DNA from: Achatina immaculata
Taxonomy: Eukaryota; Mollusca; Gastropoda; Stylommatophora; Achatinidae
Direction: 5' to 3'
DNA length: 64,000 nucleotides
Assembly (NCBI GenBank): GCA_009760885.1
Contig: CM019701.1
Span: 35,292,697 to 35,356,696, forward strand
The translations under genes were made by a program, and so were the position numbers. Below the pieces are notes generated by a model, which saw only the letters and a list, made by a program, of their open reading frames with translations, was not told the DNA's origin and did no database searches. This document shows positions 10,617 through 23,166 of this stretch, piece by piece (positions within the stretch are counted from its first letter, which is position 1; every line of letters starts with the position of its first letter).

Positions 10617-11828
10617 TATATATGGATGTGTGTATGTATGTGTGCGTGTATGTTTCAGCATAACTCTGGAACGCCTAGAGCAATTTCAATCAAACTTAGT
10701 ACACATATGACTTACACCCTGGAAAAAATACATCCCTAGCTCCCTTAGGGGTGGGGTGGGATCGAAAACGACCAATACTAACAATAGCCCAGTGTAGGAA
10801 GGGATGTAAATCCCGTGATATTTATGCGCAATGCCTGCCTCGGGTTGTGTGCCGTTCCGCATAGCGCTGGGCGGACAAAATTCATTCCACAATGACGTTT
10901 TATCTGCTGAGTCGCATGATCCAACACAAGATCCTGAACTTTTTGCAGAAAAACAGACCTTGTGGAAATCTCAATCCCAACTCTCCGTGTACGAAGGACG
11001 GAAAGTGTACCAAGAATTACCCCAAAAAATTCATTACAGTGACACAAACTGGAAATGACGATTATCCTCTATATAGATGACGAGCTTCACAAGATGCAGG
11101 GTTCACGGCGAGCGAAACTAAATCTATGCAGCAACACAGACATAGAAATCGACAATAGGCGGGTTGTGCCATTTTCGCCGCTGCTGTCAAAATGTTTCAG
11201 GCACACATCAACATGGAGTACTGTAACAGTGTGAAATCGATTAAATATGTGTGCAAGTATGATAACAAAAGTAGTGATATGGCTGGTTTCGGCATAACCA
11301 ATGACAGAACAAACGATGAAATGATGCGGTATCAGTTAGGACGGTACATTAGCACCAAACGAGGCACTTTGGCGAATCCTAGGATTTCCAATTCACTAAA
11401 GACACCCTACTGTTGTTTGCCCCAGCGTCCATTTATAAAATGGTCTGAGAGTTTATTTCACAACAAAGTGGTTGATCAGCCATCAAACACGACCTTAACA
11501 GCATACTTTCAACTGTTCCAGCAGAATCCTTTCGCAAGGACTTTGTTGTATCCTGAGATACCTCGATATTTATTATGGAATGCGTTGAGGAACGTTTTCT
11601 GTAGAAGAAAAGTTGGCCAGCCCGTCCCTGGACATGATGCAGTCGCCTTGGGTCGAGTGTACACAGTTCACTCCAATAACGCAGAATGCTATTTCCTTAC
11701 GATGCTTCTTCACTCTACTTAAATACATGTAAATAAAATTACTTCGAATTTACATTATAGATAGAATTAATTCCATTTCCTGTCTAACAGAATATTGGGA
11801 TAAATAAATCACCGGGCAACGCCGGGTT
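10617..11828 (+). mobile_element. Helitron fragment with 3' hairpin
   Basis: The 5' part (10640-10770) has the AACTCTGGAACGCCTAGA and ACTTAGTACACATAT words usual near Helitron 5' ends. Rep/helicase coding pieces follow: PCGNLNPNSPCTKDGKCTKN (10955-11015), TGNDDYPLYR, then at 11192-11722 HINMEYCNSVKSIKYVCKYD, RYQLGRYIS, TLTAYFQLFQ, ARTLLYPEIPRYLLWN and LGRVYTVHSNNAECYFL. This is the region between the HUH nuclease and the helicase; both of those are missing. The element ends in a GC hairpin at about 11811-11827. Confidence 0.8.
11810..11828 (+). other. Helitron 3' terminal hairpin
   Basis: CACCGGGCAACGCCGGGTT forms a short GC stem (CCGG..CCGG) in otherwise AT-rich DNA, as expected about 10 bases before a Helitron CTRR end. 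The CTRR itself has been replaced by the following TA repeat. Confidence 0.55.
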
Positions 11829-11855
11829 ATATATATATATATATATATATATATA
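11829..11855. repeat. TA microsatellite
   Basis: (TA)13 between the Helitron end and the LINE-B 5' end. Confidence 0.95.
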
Positions 11856-14800
11856 AGATGGCGGGGGCTTTTTAATGCTCTCGCCGCCATACTTGCGTAT
11901 AAGTCTTATGCGTCGCCACACATCACAAAACAGGAGTTGAGCGTAAGGACAACAACCTCATCCTGATATCCATCTAGAGTCGCCTCTAGATGGAGAAAGA
12001 CCCTGCCGTTATGAAATCTCCAAACAGTTGTAACCGAACATCAAGGTCACCAACTCTGCATGCCGTTGACAACGATCGAAAATTCATCAGCCCAAAATGC
12101 ATAACAAAAATCGGATTTTGGAATGTAAGAACGATGGCCGCAACAACAAAAACTGCTCAGGTAATAAAAGAAATGGATAGATATCACCTGGATGTGTTGG
12201 GCATCAGTGAAATGCTATGGCGAAGCAGGGAAAAGACCAGCGGAAAACCGTAAGTTAATAATATATTCCGGCGGAAACGATGGTAAATACCAGGAAGGAG
12301 TGTATATAATTATGTCATCTGCGGCAGCAAAGAGCCTTACAGAATGGGAACCAGTGAACAGTCGTATGATAAGATAACGATACAAAATAAGGCACGGAAG
12401 AATTGCAATCATACAATGCTATGCACCCACGAACGATGCAGATGATGAAATAAAATGACGATTTCTGTCACCAGCTACAATAAATTATCAACAAAGTACC
12501 TAAACATAACATCTTAATTGTCGTGGGAGACTTCAACGCCAAGGTAGGAAAAGATAACATCGACGTCGAAAAAGTAATGGGGAAAGAAGGAATTGATACA
12601 ATAAATCAGAATGGAGAAAGATTAATTGAAATATGTCTAAAAGAGGGCCTGGTCATTGGAGGAGCAATATTTCGACACAAAGAAATACATACACCAACAT
12701 GGATATCTCCAATCATAGAACCAGAAACCAGATAGATCATTTTTGTATTAGAATACAATTCAGAACATCTCTGATAGATGTAAGGGCATATAGAGGTGCA
12801 GATGTCAACAGTAATCATACCCTGAGTATAGGGAGGATAAGACTTAAGCTGAAAACCAAGACAAGAAATCAATAATCAGAAAGATAAACAGTCATAGCCT
12901 ACAAGAAGAAAATACCAAAAGTGATTTCAATCTGGAACTTACCAAGCATTTCGCAGCACTCAAAGAGGTAGACGAGACAGTCATGTATTATGGAATTCAT
13001 ACAGAACAGACATAATCACGGCAACACACGCACGTGCTGGACAGCAGTCAACAAGCAGAAAAGCATGGATATCAGATAACACATGGAAATACATAAATGA
13101 AAGAAGAGCAGCCAAATTAGCCATGTTGAATGTAAAGACAGATATTAGAAGATATCTGGCAAAAGCAACATACAAAGAACTAGACAACAAAGTAAAAACG
13201 TTCAGCTACAAGAGATAAAACAGAATATATGGACAATAAGGCAAAAGAAGCAGAAAATGCAGCAAAAACAGTAGACAGCAAAATTCTATATAACATTCAA
13301 AAGAAGCTAACAGGTGCTATTACCTCCAGAGAAAGACCAGTCTTTAGCAAAACAGGCAAGCTATTAACATCAAGTAAAGACCACAAGTAAAGAAAACACA
13401 ACAGAATGGATGGATTACAGCAGGTACACTAGAACTGATAAAACAAAGTAGAGAAATGAAGACGCAATGAAAAGTGACAAACAACAACAAAGAGAAATAT
13501 AAACTTTAACAAAAAAAGTACGACAAAACATAAGAAAAGACATACAAGATTGTTGTGAAAGAAAAGAAGAACATCAGAAGTGTGAAAGAGATAGTGAAAT
13601 GTTTAAAGAAATGAAGATACTGACGAGAAATGTCACATCTAAGCTAAATGTAATTTTTGATGAGATAGGGAATACCTTCACAGAGACAGAGGAAATTCTA
13701 GAAAGATGGTAGGAATATTGCAGAGGAACGTATGAAACAACCGACTGTGAAAGCAGAAATCAACAATGTGAATTATTATTGGAGGAGAAAGAACCCGAAC
13801 TGACAATTGAAGAAGTTTTACGGGCAATAAAGAATCTGAAAAATGGTAAATCACTAGGATGTGATGAGATAACAGATGAACTTATTAAAGCAGGTGGAAA
13901 TGAATGTGCAACAATCTATCGTGCACTATGTGAATAGATATAGCATTCAGGTATTTGGCCAAAAGAATGGAGAAAAACTGCCAAAAATATTAATCTGAAA
14001 TTATGCACAAACTACAGAATTGTTACCCTAATTAGTCATGCTAGTAAAATTCTGTTAAAAATCATAATGGGTAGACTTCGTAAGAAAATATAAGAAGTCA
14101 ATATGGTCCAATCTGGTTTCAGGCAAGGAAGGGGATCAAGAGATCATATATTCAATCTAAGATTAATAATAGAAAAATGCAGAGAGTTTAATGTGAATCT
14201 ATATTTATCATTTATAGACTACTCAAAGGCATTTGATTGTGTACAACACCAGAAACTTTGGGAAATAATGGAAAAAATGGGATTTCCAACACATTTGATA
14301 CAATTAACATCACTGCTGTATCTAGACCAACAGCTTGGTTTGACATAAAACAAGGGGTCCGTCAGGGGTGCATATTGTCACCTTACTTATTTAACTTGTA
14401 TACTGAAAATATAATGAGGAGTATTAGAGAAGATGTAGAGAAAGAATATTACGATACCATAACAATTGGAGGTTATGAAATACCAGAGATTAGATATGCT
14501 GATGAAACAGTGTTACTGACCATAATACAAAAAAGGAATGGAAAAACTAATTATATCAGTCCGTAAGAACAGTGAAGAGCAAAACCTCTATCTTAATGCA
14601 AAGAAAACTAAATTGATGACAACTGACAAAACAAACAAGGCAGCTGAAATATGTATCACTGAGGAAAAACTGGAAGAAGTGGAGAGTTTTGAATATCTTG
14701 GATCACTACTAACTAATAATGGAAATACAATGAGGGAAATTAAAAGGAGGACGTCTATCGTTCTTCAGAAAGTAAAACAACTAAAGAATCTGTAGAGAGG

Positions 14801-15252
14801 AGCAGACAGAACCACAAAAATAAGATTCTTAAGGTCATGCTTCTTTTCCATCGCAACATATGCCTGTGAGACCTGGACACTTAACAAAACAGCGGAGAAA
14901 CGCATAAATGCTTTTGAATGTAACTGCTACAGAAGAGTTCTTCAAATATCATGGACACAAAAAAGAACACATATATACTACAAGAACTTAATATTGGAGA
15001 AGGTTGGCTAGTGAAGAGGATTAGGGAGAGAAAACGTAAATATTCTAGACACATTAAACATCATGATAGTCTAGAGAAGACTGTCTCGGAGGGGTACATA
15101 ATGGGAAAAAGAAAGAGAGGAAAATTACACAGCGAAGATGGCTGCAAGACATCGTTGATAATCTGCAGCAGGCCATCTTGCTCTCAACCGAGAGGCCTAC
15201 AGGAATGCTCTTTGGGAGACAAAGTTCCGCAAGGGACATGAAAATGAATGAA
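11856..15252 (+). mobile_element. LINE-B, near full length (B1), inactivated
   Basis: About 3.4 kb and the only LINE-B here with a 5' region, starting with AGATGGCGGGGGC. The endonuclease starts at about 12100 (KIGFWNVRTM, LDVLGISEM), with GDFNAKVGKDN near 12530 and GERLIEI further on. RT: LKNGKSLGCDEITDELIKAG near 13845, SFIDYSKAFDCV near 14208 (motif A intact), GVRQGCILSPYLFNLY near 14355, and IRYADETVLL near 14490, where motif C should be YADD, so the second Asp is Glu. The C-terminus (ETWTLNKTAEK, CYRRVLQISW) is frameshifted. The element ends in a short ATGAATGA tail. There are more than ten stops or frameshifts. Confidence 0.85.
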
Positions 15253-15349
15253 AGAAAGACCAATAGCAAAAGTGGACCGAACACTTCCAAGAAATACTTA
15301 ACTGACCACACCCAAGTGAATTTATAAATCTTGAAACTGATTTACCAGT
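15253..15349 (+). mobile_element. LINE-C copy C2, part 1
   Basis: Encodes WTEHFQEILN then PHPSEFINLETDLPV, the linker just before the RT in this LINE family. The reading is cut at GATTTACCAGT (15339-15349) and resumes after a second copy of this 11-mer at 17729. Confidence 0.75.
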
Positions 15350-17728
15350 TGGTAAAGGAAGAACTTTGGACATCATTGGTGACTATGGTTTGGGAGAAAG
15401 GAATGACAGAGGTAGTAAATTAACTGAATGGGCAAGAATACACAGCATGGTTGTAGGAAACTGGTTTAAACAACATCCTCGAAGACTGGCAACGTTGTGC
15501 AGTCCAGACAAAAAGACCTTTAACCAGATAGACGTTATATTAATCAACAAACGATTCCCCAATGCATTACTGACAACAAAAACGATGCCAGGAGCTGACT
15601 ACAATAATGACCATGACCCACTCTGTGGAAAAATTAGAATAAAGCTAAAGAAAGCATGCAGAAAAGTGAAAAACATCAAACTGAATAAAGAACTCCTTAA
15701 AAATGACCAAGAACTGCGAGAACAATACAAAGTTATTATAACAAATAGATACAATGCAATAACAAAGATAAATAGTATAGATGAACAATGGGCAATGTTA
15801 AGAGATTCCATCCACCAAACTGTTAAGGAAATAATACCACAGAAAAAAGAAGCCCCTAAAAATAAATAGATGACAGACGACATCTTAGGACTGATGGACA
15901 AGAGGAGGAGGAGTAAAAATAACCAAGAAAAATATGACAAGATAAATAAAGAAATCAGACGCAAATGTAGAGAAGCAATGGAAGTGTGGTTTAATGAACA
16001 GTACAGACAGATAGAGGACTCTCATAATAAAGATAACAAAAACATGCACAAACGAATTAATGAATTCACAGGCAGGAAAACAAAATATACCACAGGATGG
16101 CTGAAACCAAAAGAAGGTAAAATATTAATGGGAAAAGAAGACATTGTGGACAGATGGACAGTATACATCGGTGAGCTATATGGAGAAGAAAGACCAGAAT
16201 TAACACCAGATACTGAAAACTCTGATGGACCACCAATACTTGAAGATGAAATCATAGATGCCATCAAACACATGAAGAAAGGAAAAGCATCTGGGCCTGA
16301 TAATATAACAACAGAAGAAATAGAGGCACTAGAGGAGATAGGAATAAAAATAATAACCAAGTTACTAAATGACATTTACAACAGTGGTTATATGCCCAGT
16401 GACCTGATTAAATCCACGTTTATAGGACTACCAAAGAAACCAGGTGCAAAGGAATGTGATGACCACCAAACTATCAGCCTCTCATGTCACATAACGAAGC
16501 TATTTCTGAGAATCATTATGAGAAGAACAAGGTAAAAGATAAAAATGGAAATAGCAGATGAACAGTTTGGATTTGTTGAAGGAAAGGGAACACACAATGC
16601 CATTTTGCTTTACGAACACTAACAGAAAGAGCTTTAGAAGTACAGAAAGATCTCTACTTATGCTTCATTGATTACACCAAGGCATTTGACAAAGTGAAAC
16701 ATAATGAAATTATTAAAATGCTTGAAGACATAAACATAGATGGCAAAGACCTGAGGATTGTAAAACATCTATACTGGCAGCAAGAAGCAGCAATTTGAGT
16801 TGAAAATAGAACTGGAAAATATCAACCTATAAAACAAGGGGTGCGACAAGGATGTGTACTATCTCCAGACCTTTTTTCTCTGTATAGCGAGAATATTCTA
16901 AGAACAATCATCACAGAACCAGGCATACAAATTGGAGGATACAATATTAACTGCCTTCGGTATGCTGACCACACAGTACTGATAGCTGAGACCTGCAAAA
17001 TCTCTTGGATAAAGTCGTCAAATAAAGTGAACAGAAAGGCCTTACTTTGAACATCAAAAAGACAGAGACTATGGTTATATCTAAGAAACAGAATTCACCA
17101 ACGTGCAATATAAAATTAAACGGAACTATTCTTAAGCAGGTGCAGAAATTCAAATACCTTGGAGCAGTAATAACTTCAGATGGGAAATGCAGAATAGAAA
17201 TTAGGAACAGAATAGGCCAAGCAAAGACTGCATTTCAGAGAATAAGAAACATTATCCAACACATCCTTATCAAAGAAAATACAAATAAAACGCTATATTG
17301 AACCTATTTTGTTATATAGAAGTGAATCGTGGACAACAGGCAGGTCTGCATAAAAATCATTGGAAGCAGCAGAAATCTGTATTATTAGAAGAATGTTGCG
17401 AATTCCCTGGACAGCAAAAATAACTAATGAAGAATGTATGAGAAGAGCTGGAGAGACAAAAAAAACCTTGTCAAAAAGATAAGAGAGAGACAATGTACTT
17501 TCATAGGACATGCAATGAGGAGAGGGGGCATTGAAAATATTATAACAACAGGAAAAATAGAAGGAAGAAGATCAAGAGGAAGACCAAGAGAAATGATACT
17601 GGACAGTCTGACGGGATGGTGTGAGAGGAGATCAGCAACTGAGCTGATGGCCTGCATGAAGGATCGTGTACTCTGAAGAAGCATAATAGCCAACGCCAGT
17701 CGGCATGGCACCTGATGATAATGATGAC
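15350..17728 (+). mobile_element. LINE-D copy D1 nested in LINE-C
   Basis: A 5'-truncated LINE-D, 2.38 kb, flanked by an exact 11-bp TSD (GATTTACCAGT). It starts inside the endonuclease (IIGDYGLGERNDRGSKL, FNQIDVILINK, NDHDPLCGKI). The linker at 15870 begins MTDDILGLMDKRR. RT: KGKASGPDNITTEEIEAL near 16283, FIDYTKAFDKVKH near 16665 (intact motif A), [16 protein letters not shown] near 16840, and LRYADHTVLIAE near 16956, where motif C is YADH instead of YADD. C-terminus: YLGAVITSDGKC, GHAMRRGGIENIITT, RSRGRPREMILDSL, ending at the SRHGT stop and a (TGATGA)n tail. Confidence 0.9.
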
Positions 17729-19171
17729 GATTTACCAGTCCCACAACTAAATGTCAACTTAGATGAAGTTGCACTGAATGGAACTGAAACAGCAGTGAAT
17801 CTAATGGCTAACAACAAAGCTGCAGGTGAAGACAAAATAACAGTCGAAATGTTAAACGCTATTAACAGTGACAACATGAGCCAACTACAAAGAATGTTTA
17901 ATAAAATTTGGAAAGAAGAAAAAGTCCCTTCTAAATGGAAAAAAGGAATCATTGTTAAAATACCCCCCCCCCCCCCCCCAAAAAAAAAGGCAACCTCAGT
18001 TACTGCAGTAACTGGAGAGGTTTAAACTTACTATCAGTTGTGTGAAAGGTGTTTTTAAGTGATTCTGAATAGAATTAAGGATGTAGTAGATACTGCAATG
18101 AGAAAAGAATAGGCAGGATTTCGAAAAGGGAGAAGCTGTCTCGACCAGATCTTTACTCTAAGAATAATACTTGAAGAACATATTGAAAAGCAGAAACCAT
18201 TAATCCTGAACTTCATAGGCTTTAAAAAGTCATTTGATAGTATACACACAGATTCATTGTGGAGAATTTTAAAACTGTATGGAATACCATCTAAAATTGT
18301 CAACATCATTAGAGATCTCTACAACGGATATGTTTGTGCAGTCAAGACAGAAGAAGGAATGAGCGAAGGGTTCTAGACTGAGGCAGGCGTGAAACAAGGG
18401 TGTATATTATCTCCCTTGCTTTGTGGAATTGCCATAGACTTTATAATGAAAAAATGCTGTACAGGTAAAACCGGCTTGGGACCCAAATAGAAGATCTTGA
18501 TTTTGCAGATGATATAACAGTGACAATGTGAAATCGATGCAGGAAAAAAACAGATTCCTTGTCTTTGGCTAGCAAAACAGGTATTGAAATTAACAGAAAC
18601 AAAACAAAAATAATAAAACTTATTAATCAAGAAGGAAAAATATATGTAGAAAGAACAGCTGTTGACGAAGTACGCCAATTTGCATAGCTTGGCAGCTACA
18701 TAGACCAGGATTGTGACACCAGGAAGGAAGTTAGAATTGCAAAAGCAGCATTGTCCTTCAAAAATCTTGAGAACATATGGAATTCAAAAATTATAAGCAC
18801 AAAAACCAAGTTAAGATTATTTAATTCAAATGCGATATTCACCCTCATTTATACATGAGAAAGCTGGAAATCAACTAAAGAAATAGACAAGAAATTAGAC
18901 TCGTTTGAAAACAAATGCCTAAGGAAAATACTTGGTATAAAATGAACCGAATTCAAGAACAACACAGAGATAAGACAAATGAGCAAACAACAACCTGTCT
19001 CATGGGTGATCAGAAAACAGAAGATGGACATGTGATGAGAAAAAACAATAAGAGAATCCCTAAACAAGCTATCAGATGGAGCACAACAGGCCGAAGAAAA
19101 AGAGGTCGAACACGTGAAACTGTAAAGCGGACATTGTTAAGAGAAGCCAGTTTAGTGGGCATAACACTGCA
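17729..19171 (+). mobile_element. LINE-C copy C2, part 2 (RT and C-terminus)
   Basis: Resumes at DLPVPQLNVNLDEV. RT: NKAAGEDKITVEMLNAI (17812-17860), KVPSKWKKGIIVKIP, then a 17-bp poly-C plus A run that breaks the frame at 17963. Further on, LNFIGFKKSFDSIH near 18209 shows motif A with Gly in place of the catalytic Asp; GVKQGCILSPLLCGIAIDF is near 18389; and DLDFADDIT near 18489 keeps motif C. The C-terminus reads LKNLENIWNSKIISTKTKL, NKCLRKILG and TTGRRKRGRTRETVK, stopping at VGIT without the usual last 30 residues. Confidence 0.85.
17963..17979 (+). repeat. poly-C run inside RT
   Basis: Seventeen C followed by nine A within the LINE-C RT, where related copies have a CCAAAGAAGGG-type stretch (PKKGD). 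Likely slippage, and also a place where assembly or sequencing error is possible. Confidence 0.8.
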
Positions 19172-19194
19172 ATAGCTTCCAGTACTTTCAATAA

Positions 19195-19655
19195 ACTGTC
19201 TACTATCTGGAAGTCACATGCGCTCAGCCACGAAGCTTAACATTTTCAACTCCTGTGTGATCCCAGTGTTAACATACGGTTGTGAGAGTTGGAAATCAAC
19301 CTGTCTACTCAATCAAAGATTTGATGCATTTGAGAACAAATGTCTCCATAGACTATTGAACATCAGATGGTCCTGCTTTAAATCTAACGAGTCAATAAGA
19401 CAGGAATCGAAACAAGTCTATGTCTATACACCAAAAGACGTTGATGGGCCTATTTCGTCCACTTTCTCAGAATGGACGAATCCAGACTCCCTCGCCGGGC
19501 CCTCGCATGGTCATCGAAGGGCAAACCAAGGGAGACTACGTAGAACCATCACTAGAGAGAGTACAACGTTGGTATTCAAGTCCATCCAAGACCTACAGCG
19601 GGCGGCGACGAGTCGTCAGACATGGAAAGATATGATTTCTGCCATATGAGCCAAT
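19195..19655 (+). mobile_element. LINE-E 3' fragment
   Basis: One open reading frame of 143 codons (19218-19649): MRSATKLNIFNSCVIPVLTY, GCESWKSTCLLNQRFDAFEN, KCLHRLLNIRW, SNESIRQESKQV, then an altered frame and RRTITRESTTLVFKSIQDLQ, RAATSRQTWKDMISAI. This is the region after the RT thumb in CFDP2-type LINEs, but the sequence is distinct from A-D. The usual GHVxRM word is lost in a frameshifted middle part (about 19420-19530). Confidence 0.65.
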
Positions 19656-19756
19656 GTTGGCCCTAAAGGAATGTCAGGAAAAAAATACATCTTTTTGGTA
19701 AAAAAAAATGAAATGAAACTCAGAAAAGTGGGTATTTTTATTATTACTGACAATCA

Positions 19757-20070
19757 TATTTCATTCATTCATTTGCATGTCCCTTGCGGAACTTTGCCTC
19801 CCTAACAGCACTCCTGTAGGAATCTCGGTTGTGAGCAAAATGGCCTGCTCTGATCATCCATTTGCAGATCATCAACGATGTCTTGCAGCCATCTTCGCCT
19901 TGGTCCTCCTCTCTTTCCTTTCCTATTATGTACCCTTCCAAGACATGTTTTCCCTAGATTATCATGATGTTTAATGTGTCCACAATATTTACGTTTTCTC
20001 TCTTGAATCCTCTTTACTAGCCGGCCTTCTTCAATATTAAAATCTTCTAGTATGGATGTATTTGTTATTT
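19757..20070 (-). mobile_element. LINE-B 3' fragment
   Basis: Minus strand: DFNIEEGRLVKRIQERKRKY, CGHIKHHDNLGKTCLG, RRRWLQDIVDDLQMDD, with the (ATGA)n tail at the left edge near 19761-19773. About 310 bp remain. The GHIKRHD word is GHIKHHD here, shared with B1 (14951-15241). Confidence 0.8.
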
Positions 20071-20294
20071 TATCATAATTGTACATTTATAAATTACACT
20101 CAAACATACTTGCAAATGTAATAAAAAGTGGACAGGTACGTCTGTAAAAGATAATAAAAACAGTAATACACATTATTATATAAACAATAATGAAACAGTA
20201 TATATAAGCAATGAATTTAATACTAGACCGATTACAAGCTCATAACAGTTATTATAGTTGAGAAGTAATGGCATTTATATTCGCTAAACAAGGG

Positions 20295-20912
20295 TGCTTT
20301 CCTAACCTTTTTTCCGGGCAAAAAAAACGAACCACATCATCAAAATCAATCGTTTTTGCAAGATCAGACACGATACTGAGTCTAGCCAAATCTACAGTCG
20401 CCCCTGTGACATAGTCGGTCTTAGATCATTTTTTATATCAGTTTTAGTTTGCTGAATGAGCGCTCTGCAGAGGCGACAGTGGCAGGAATTGTTAACAGAA
20501 TACGGAGGCAGATACATATATTTGGAAAGAGTCCTTCCTCCTTGTATCTTTTCAAACAATTCAGTAGCTCCAGTGGACTCATCTGGCCCTCTCCAAAATT
20601 TGCTTGATGAACAGATGACAAAGGACTTATCTCCAATAGACGATTTTCACTGATATCATCGGGATATTGATCTGCCACCAGAGGAACTTCTCAGAAACGT
20701 TCACTGTAGCCTTGAAACGAGCAGTCAGTCCACCAATAGCATGATCCAACATTACATGGAAGACTTTCTGAAATATGCTTACTCAGGGGATTCATCCATT
20801 TCATCTTGTTTTGACAAATCTGCTTCTTCTGTAGCACCTTCACCATGATATTTCTGAACATAACATGATCTGCTCCCCGCGTCTGACTAGTCTCCTTATT
20901 TTCTCTTCCCAA
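20295..20912 (-). pseudogene. hAT transposase C-terminal dimerisation region
   Basis: The minus strand carries HAIGGLTARFKATVNVSEKF near 20700, then SPLELLNCLKRYKEEGLFPN, LRILLTIPATVASAERSFSK and LKLI (20433-20678). The TIPxTxASAERSFSxLK word is the hallmark of the hAT dimerisation domain. After a stop at 20450 another frame gives LSIVSDLAKTIDFDDVVRFF, the usual end of hAT/ZMYM-type proteins. The RNase H-like catalytic core and BED finger are absent. No TIR was found. Confidence 0.8.
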
Positions 20913-20929
20913 AATTTAGTTTCATTCCA

Positions 20930-21939
20930 TTACTCTAAATTCTTTCGTGAATCTTCTACCCATGAACTTCAGTCGCATGTACAAAACTAGTTGTTTATGA
21001 CCTTCAGCTATCTTTAATCATATTATCCCGTGCAACTGTAAAATCCTACTTTGGAACCTCAAGTTCGACACTTCAATGTTCTAATTTTAGACTTCTCTGT
21101 AAACTTTATAACCCGTGGGTCAAAGTGTAAGAACACGGAAATTTTCTTTACTCAGATTAAAGCAATTATCTCCCTTTTTAACATATCTCATCTTTCCATA
21201 GCTAATATATAATAATAATATAATAATAATATAGCCATAGCTATATATCCATACTACATTCTGTCACAGTGTGACCGCTGATGATTGTGCCTGTTTACCT
21301 TTCTCTACGCTTTGTCTGCGTCAGCTTCGTTGTGTTGTAGGTTGGGAGCCTGGTTTGGCGCCCTACCTACTGAGTTATCTGCTCAGGGCGTCACTGTAAG
21401 CTGTGACTTTGTGGTGCATGGATTTCCCTGACTGTGATCGGTCACTGATAAACATGGCCCATGCATTCTGTTGTGTTCTTTGAAGGCTGGCACCATATAG
21501 CTGCTTAGAGCTGCCCGTGAATGCCTCCCTACTGAAGATATTTGCAGAAATGCATGCATTCATCGTGCACAGATCACTTTTCGTCATTGTGTATGAACAT
21601 CTCGTGGAACAGTTCATGTGCATTACAGGAGGTGTCACTGACACAGACGGCGGGGCAGTTATGAGATATTCTCGTTTGCTGTGATGCCGAAACCCTACTG
21701 AACGTGAACTGATTCACATAGCTGTGTAAGATCTACTAACACTGGCCTTGTTATTTTGAGGCGAAAGACTTAAGTGATCTCTGACTGAAGATTGAAGAAA
21801 CCTCTAAAATCTAAGTTGCATTTTGTATTATTGTACAGTGGCAGTGTCTGTTGTTCAATTGTTTGTTTTTCTTTCTCAAAAGGTTCAAATGACAAAGTAT
21901 CACGTGAATGCCTTGTTATTTAGTATATCGATTTATCAT
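20930..21939. other. no recognisable feature
   Basis: About 1 kb without supported genes. It contains a short (TAA)n-like run near 21207-21231 and is otherwise unique-looking. Confidence 0.5.
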
Positions 21940-22246
21940 ATAGGCAAAATCATTCATTCATTTGCATGTCCCCTGCGGAACTTTGCCTCCCAAACAGCAC
22001 TCCTGTAGGCCTCTCGGTTGTGAGCAAGATGGCCCGCTGCTGCGGCATCCATTTACAGATCGTCAGCGATGTCTTGTAGCCATCTTCGTTTTGGTCTTCC
22101 TCTCTTTCTTTTTCCCATTATGTATCCTTCCAATACGGTCTTCTCTACATTATCATGACGTTTAATGTGTCCAAAATATTTAAGTTTTCTCTCTTTAATC
22201 CTCTTTACTAGCCAGCCTTCTTCAATATTAAGCTCTTGTAGTATAG

Positions 22247-22565
22247 ACACAAAAAAGAACAAATATATCTATACTACAAGAGCTTAATATTGAAGAAGGC
22301 TGACTAGTAAAGAGGATTAAAGAGAGAAAACTTACATATTTTGGCCACATTAAACGTCATGATAATTTAGAGAAGACCGTATTGGAAGGATACATAATGG
22401 GAAAAAGAAAAAGAGGAAGACCGAAACGAAGATGGCTGCAAGACATCGTTGATGATCTGGAAATGGATGCAGCAGCAGCAGGCCATCTTGCTCACAACCG
22501 AGACGCCTACAGGAGTGCTGTTTGGGAGGCAAAGTTCCGCAAGGGACATGCAAAGGAATGAATGA
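22247..22565 (+). mobile_element. LINE-B 3' fragment nested in LINE-B, opposite strand
   Basis: A 319-bp 5'-truncated LINE-B end (LQELNIEEG, RGRPKRRWLQDIVDDLEMDA, RKGHAKE stop, GAATGAATGA tail) inserted into the minus-strand copy. GTATAG flanks it at 22241-22246 and 22566-22571. Together with 21951-22246 it makes an imperfect inverted repeat with arms near 290 bp. Confidence 0.8.
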
Positions 22566-23166
22566 GTATAGATATATTTGTTCTTTTTTGTGTCCACGAT
22601 ATTTGGAGAACTCTTCTGTAGCATTTACATTCAAAGGCATTTATGTGTTTCTCAGCTGTTTTGTTAAGTGTCCAGGTCTCATATGCATATGTTGCGATGG
22701 GAAAGATGCATGCCCTTAAAAATCTTATTTTTGTAGTTCTGTCTGCTCCTCTCCACAGATTCTTGATTTGTTTTACTTTCTGAAGAACGATAGATGTCCT
22801 TCTTTTAATTTCCCTCATTGTATCTCCATTATTAGTTAGTAGTGATCCAAGATATTCAAAACTCTCCACTTCTTCCAATTTTTCCTCATTGATATATATT
22901 TCAGCTGCCTTGTTTGTTTTGTCAGTTATCGTCAATTTAGTTTTCTGTGCATTAAGATAGAGGTTCTGCTGTTCGCTGTTCTTACGGACTGACATAATTA
23001 GTTTTTCCATTCCTCTTTGTGTTGTGGACAGTAACACTGTGTCATCAGCATATCTAATCTCTGGTACAACACCAGAAACTTTGGGAAATAATGGAAAAAA
23101 TGGGATTTCCAACACATTTGACACAACTAACATCACTGTTGTATCTAGATCAACAAGCAGCAGTAA

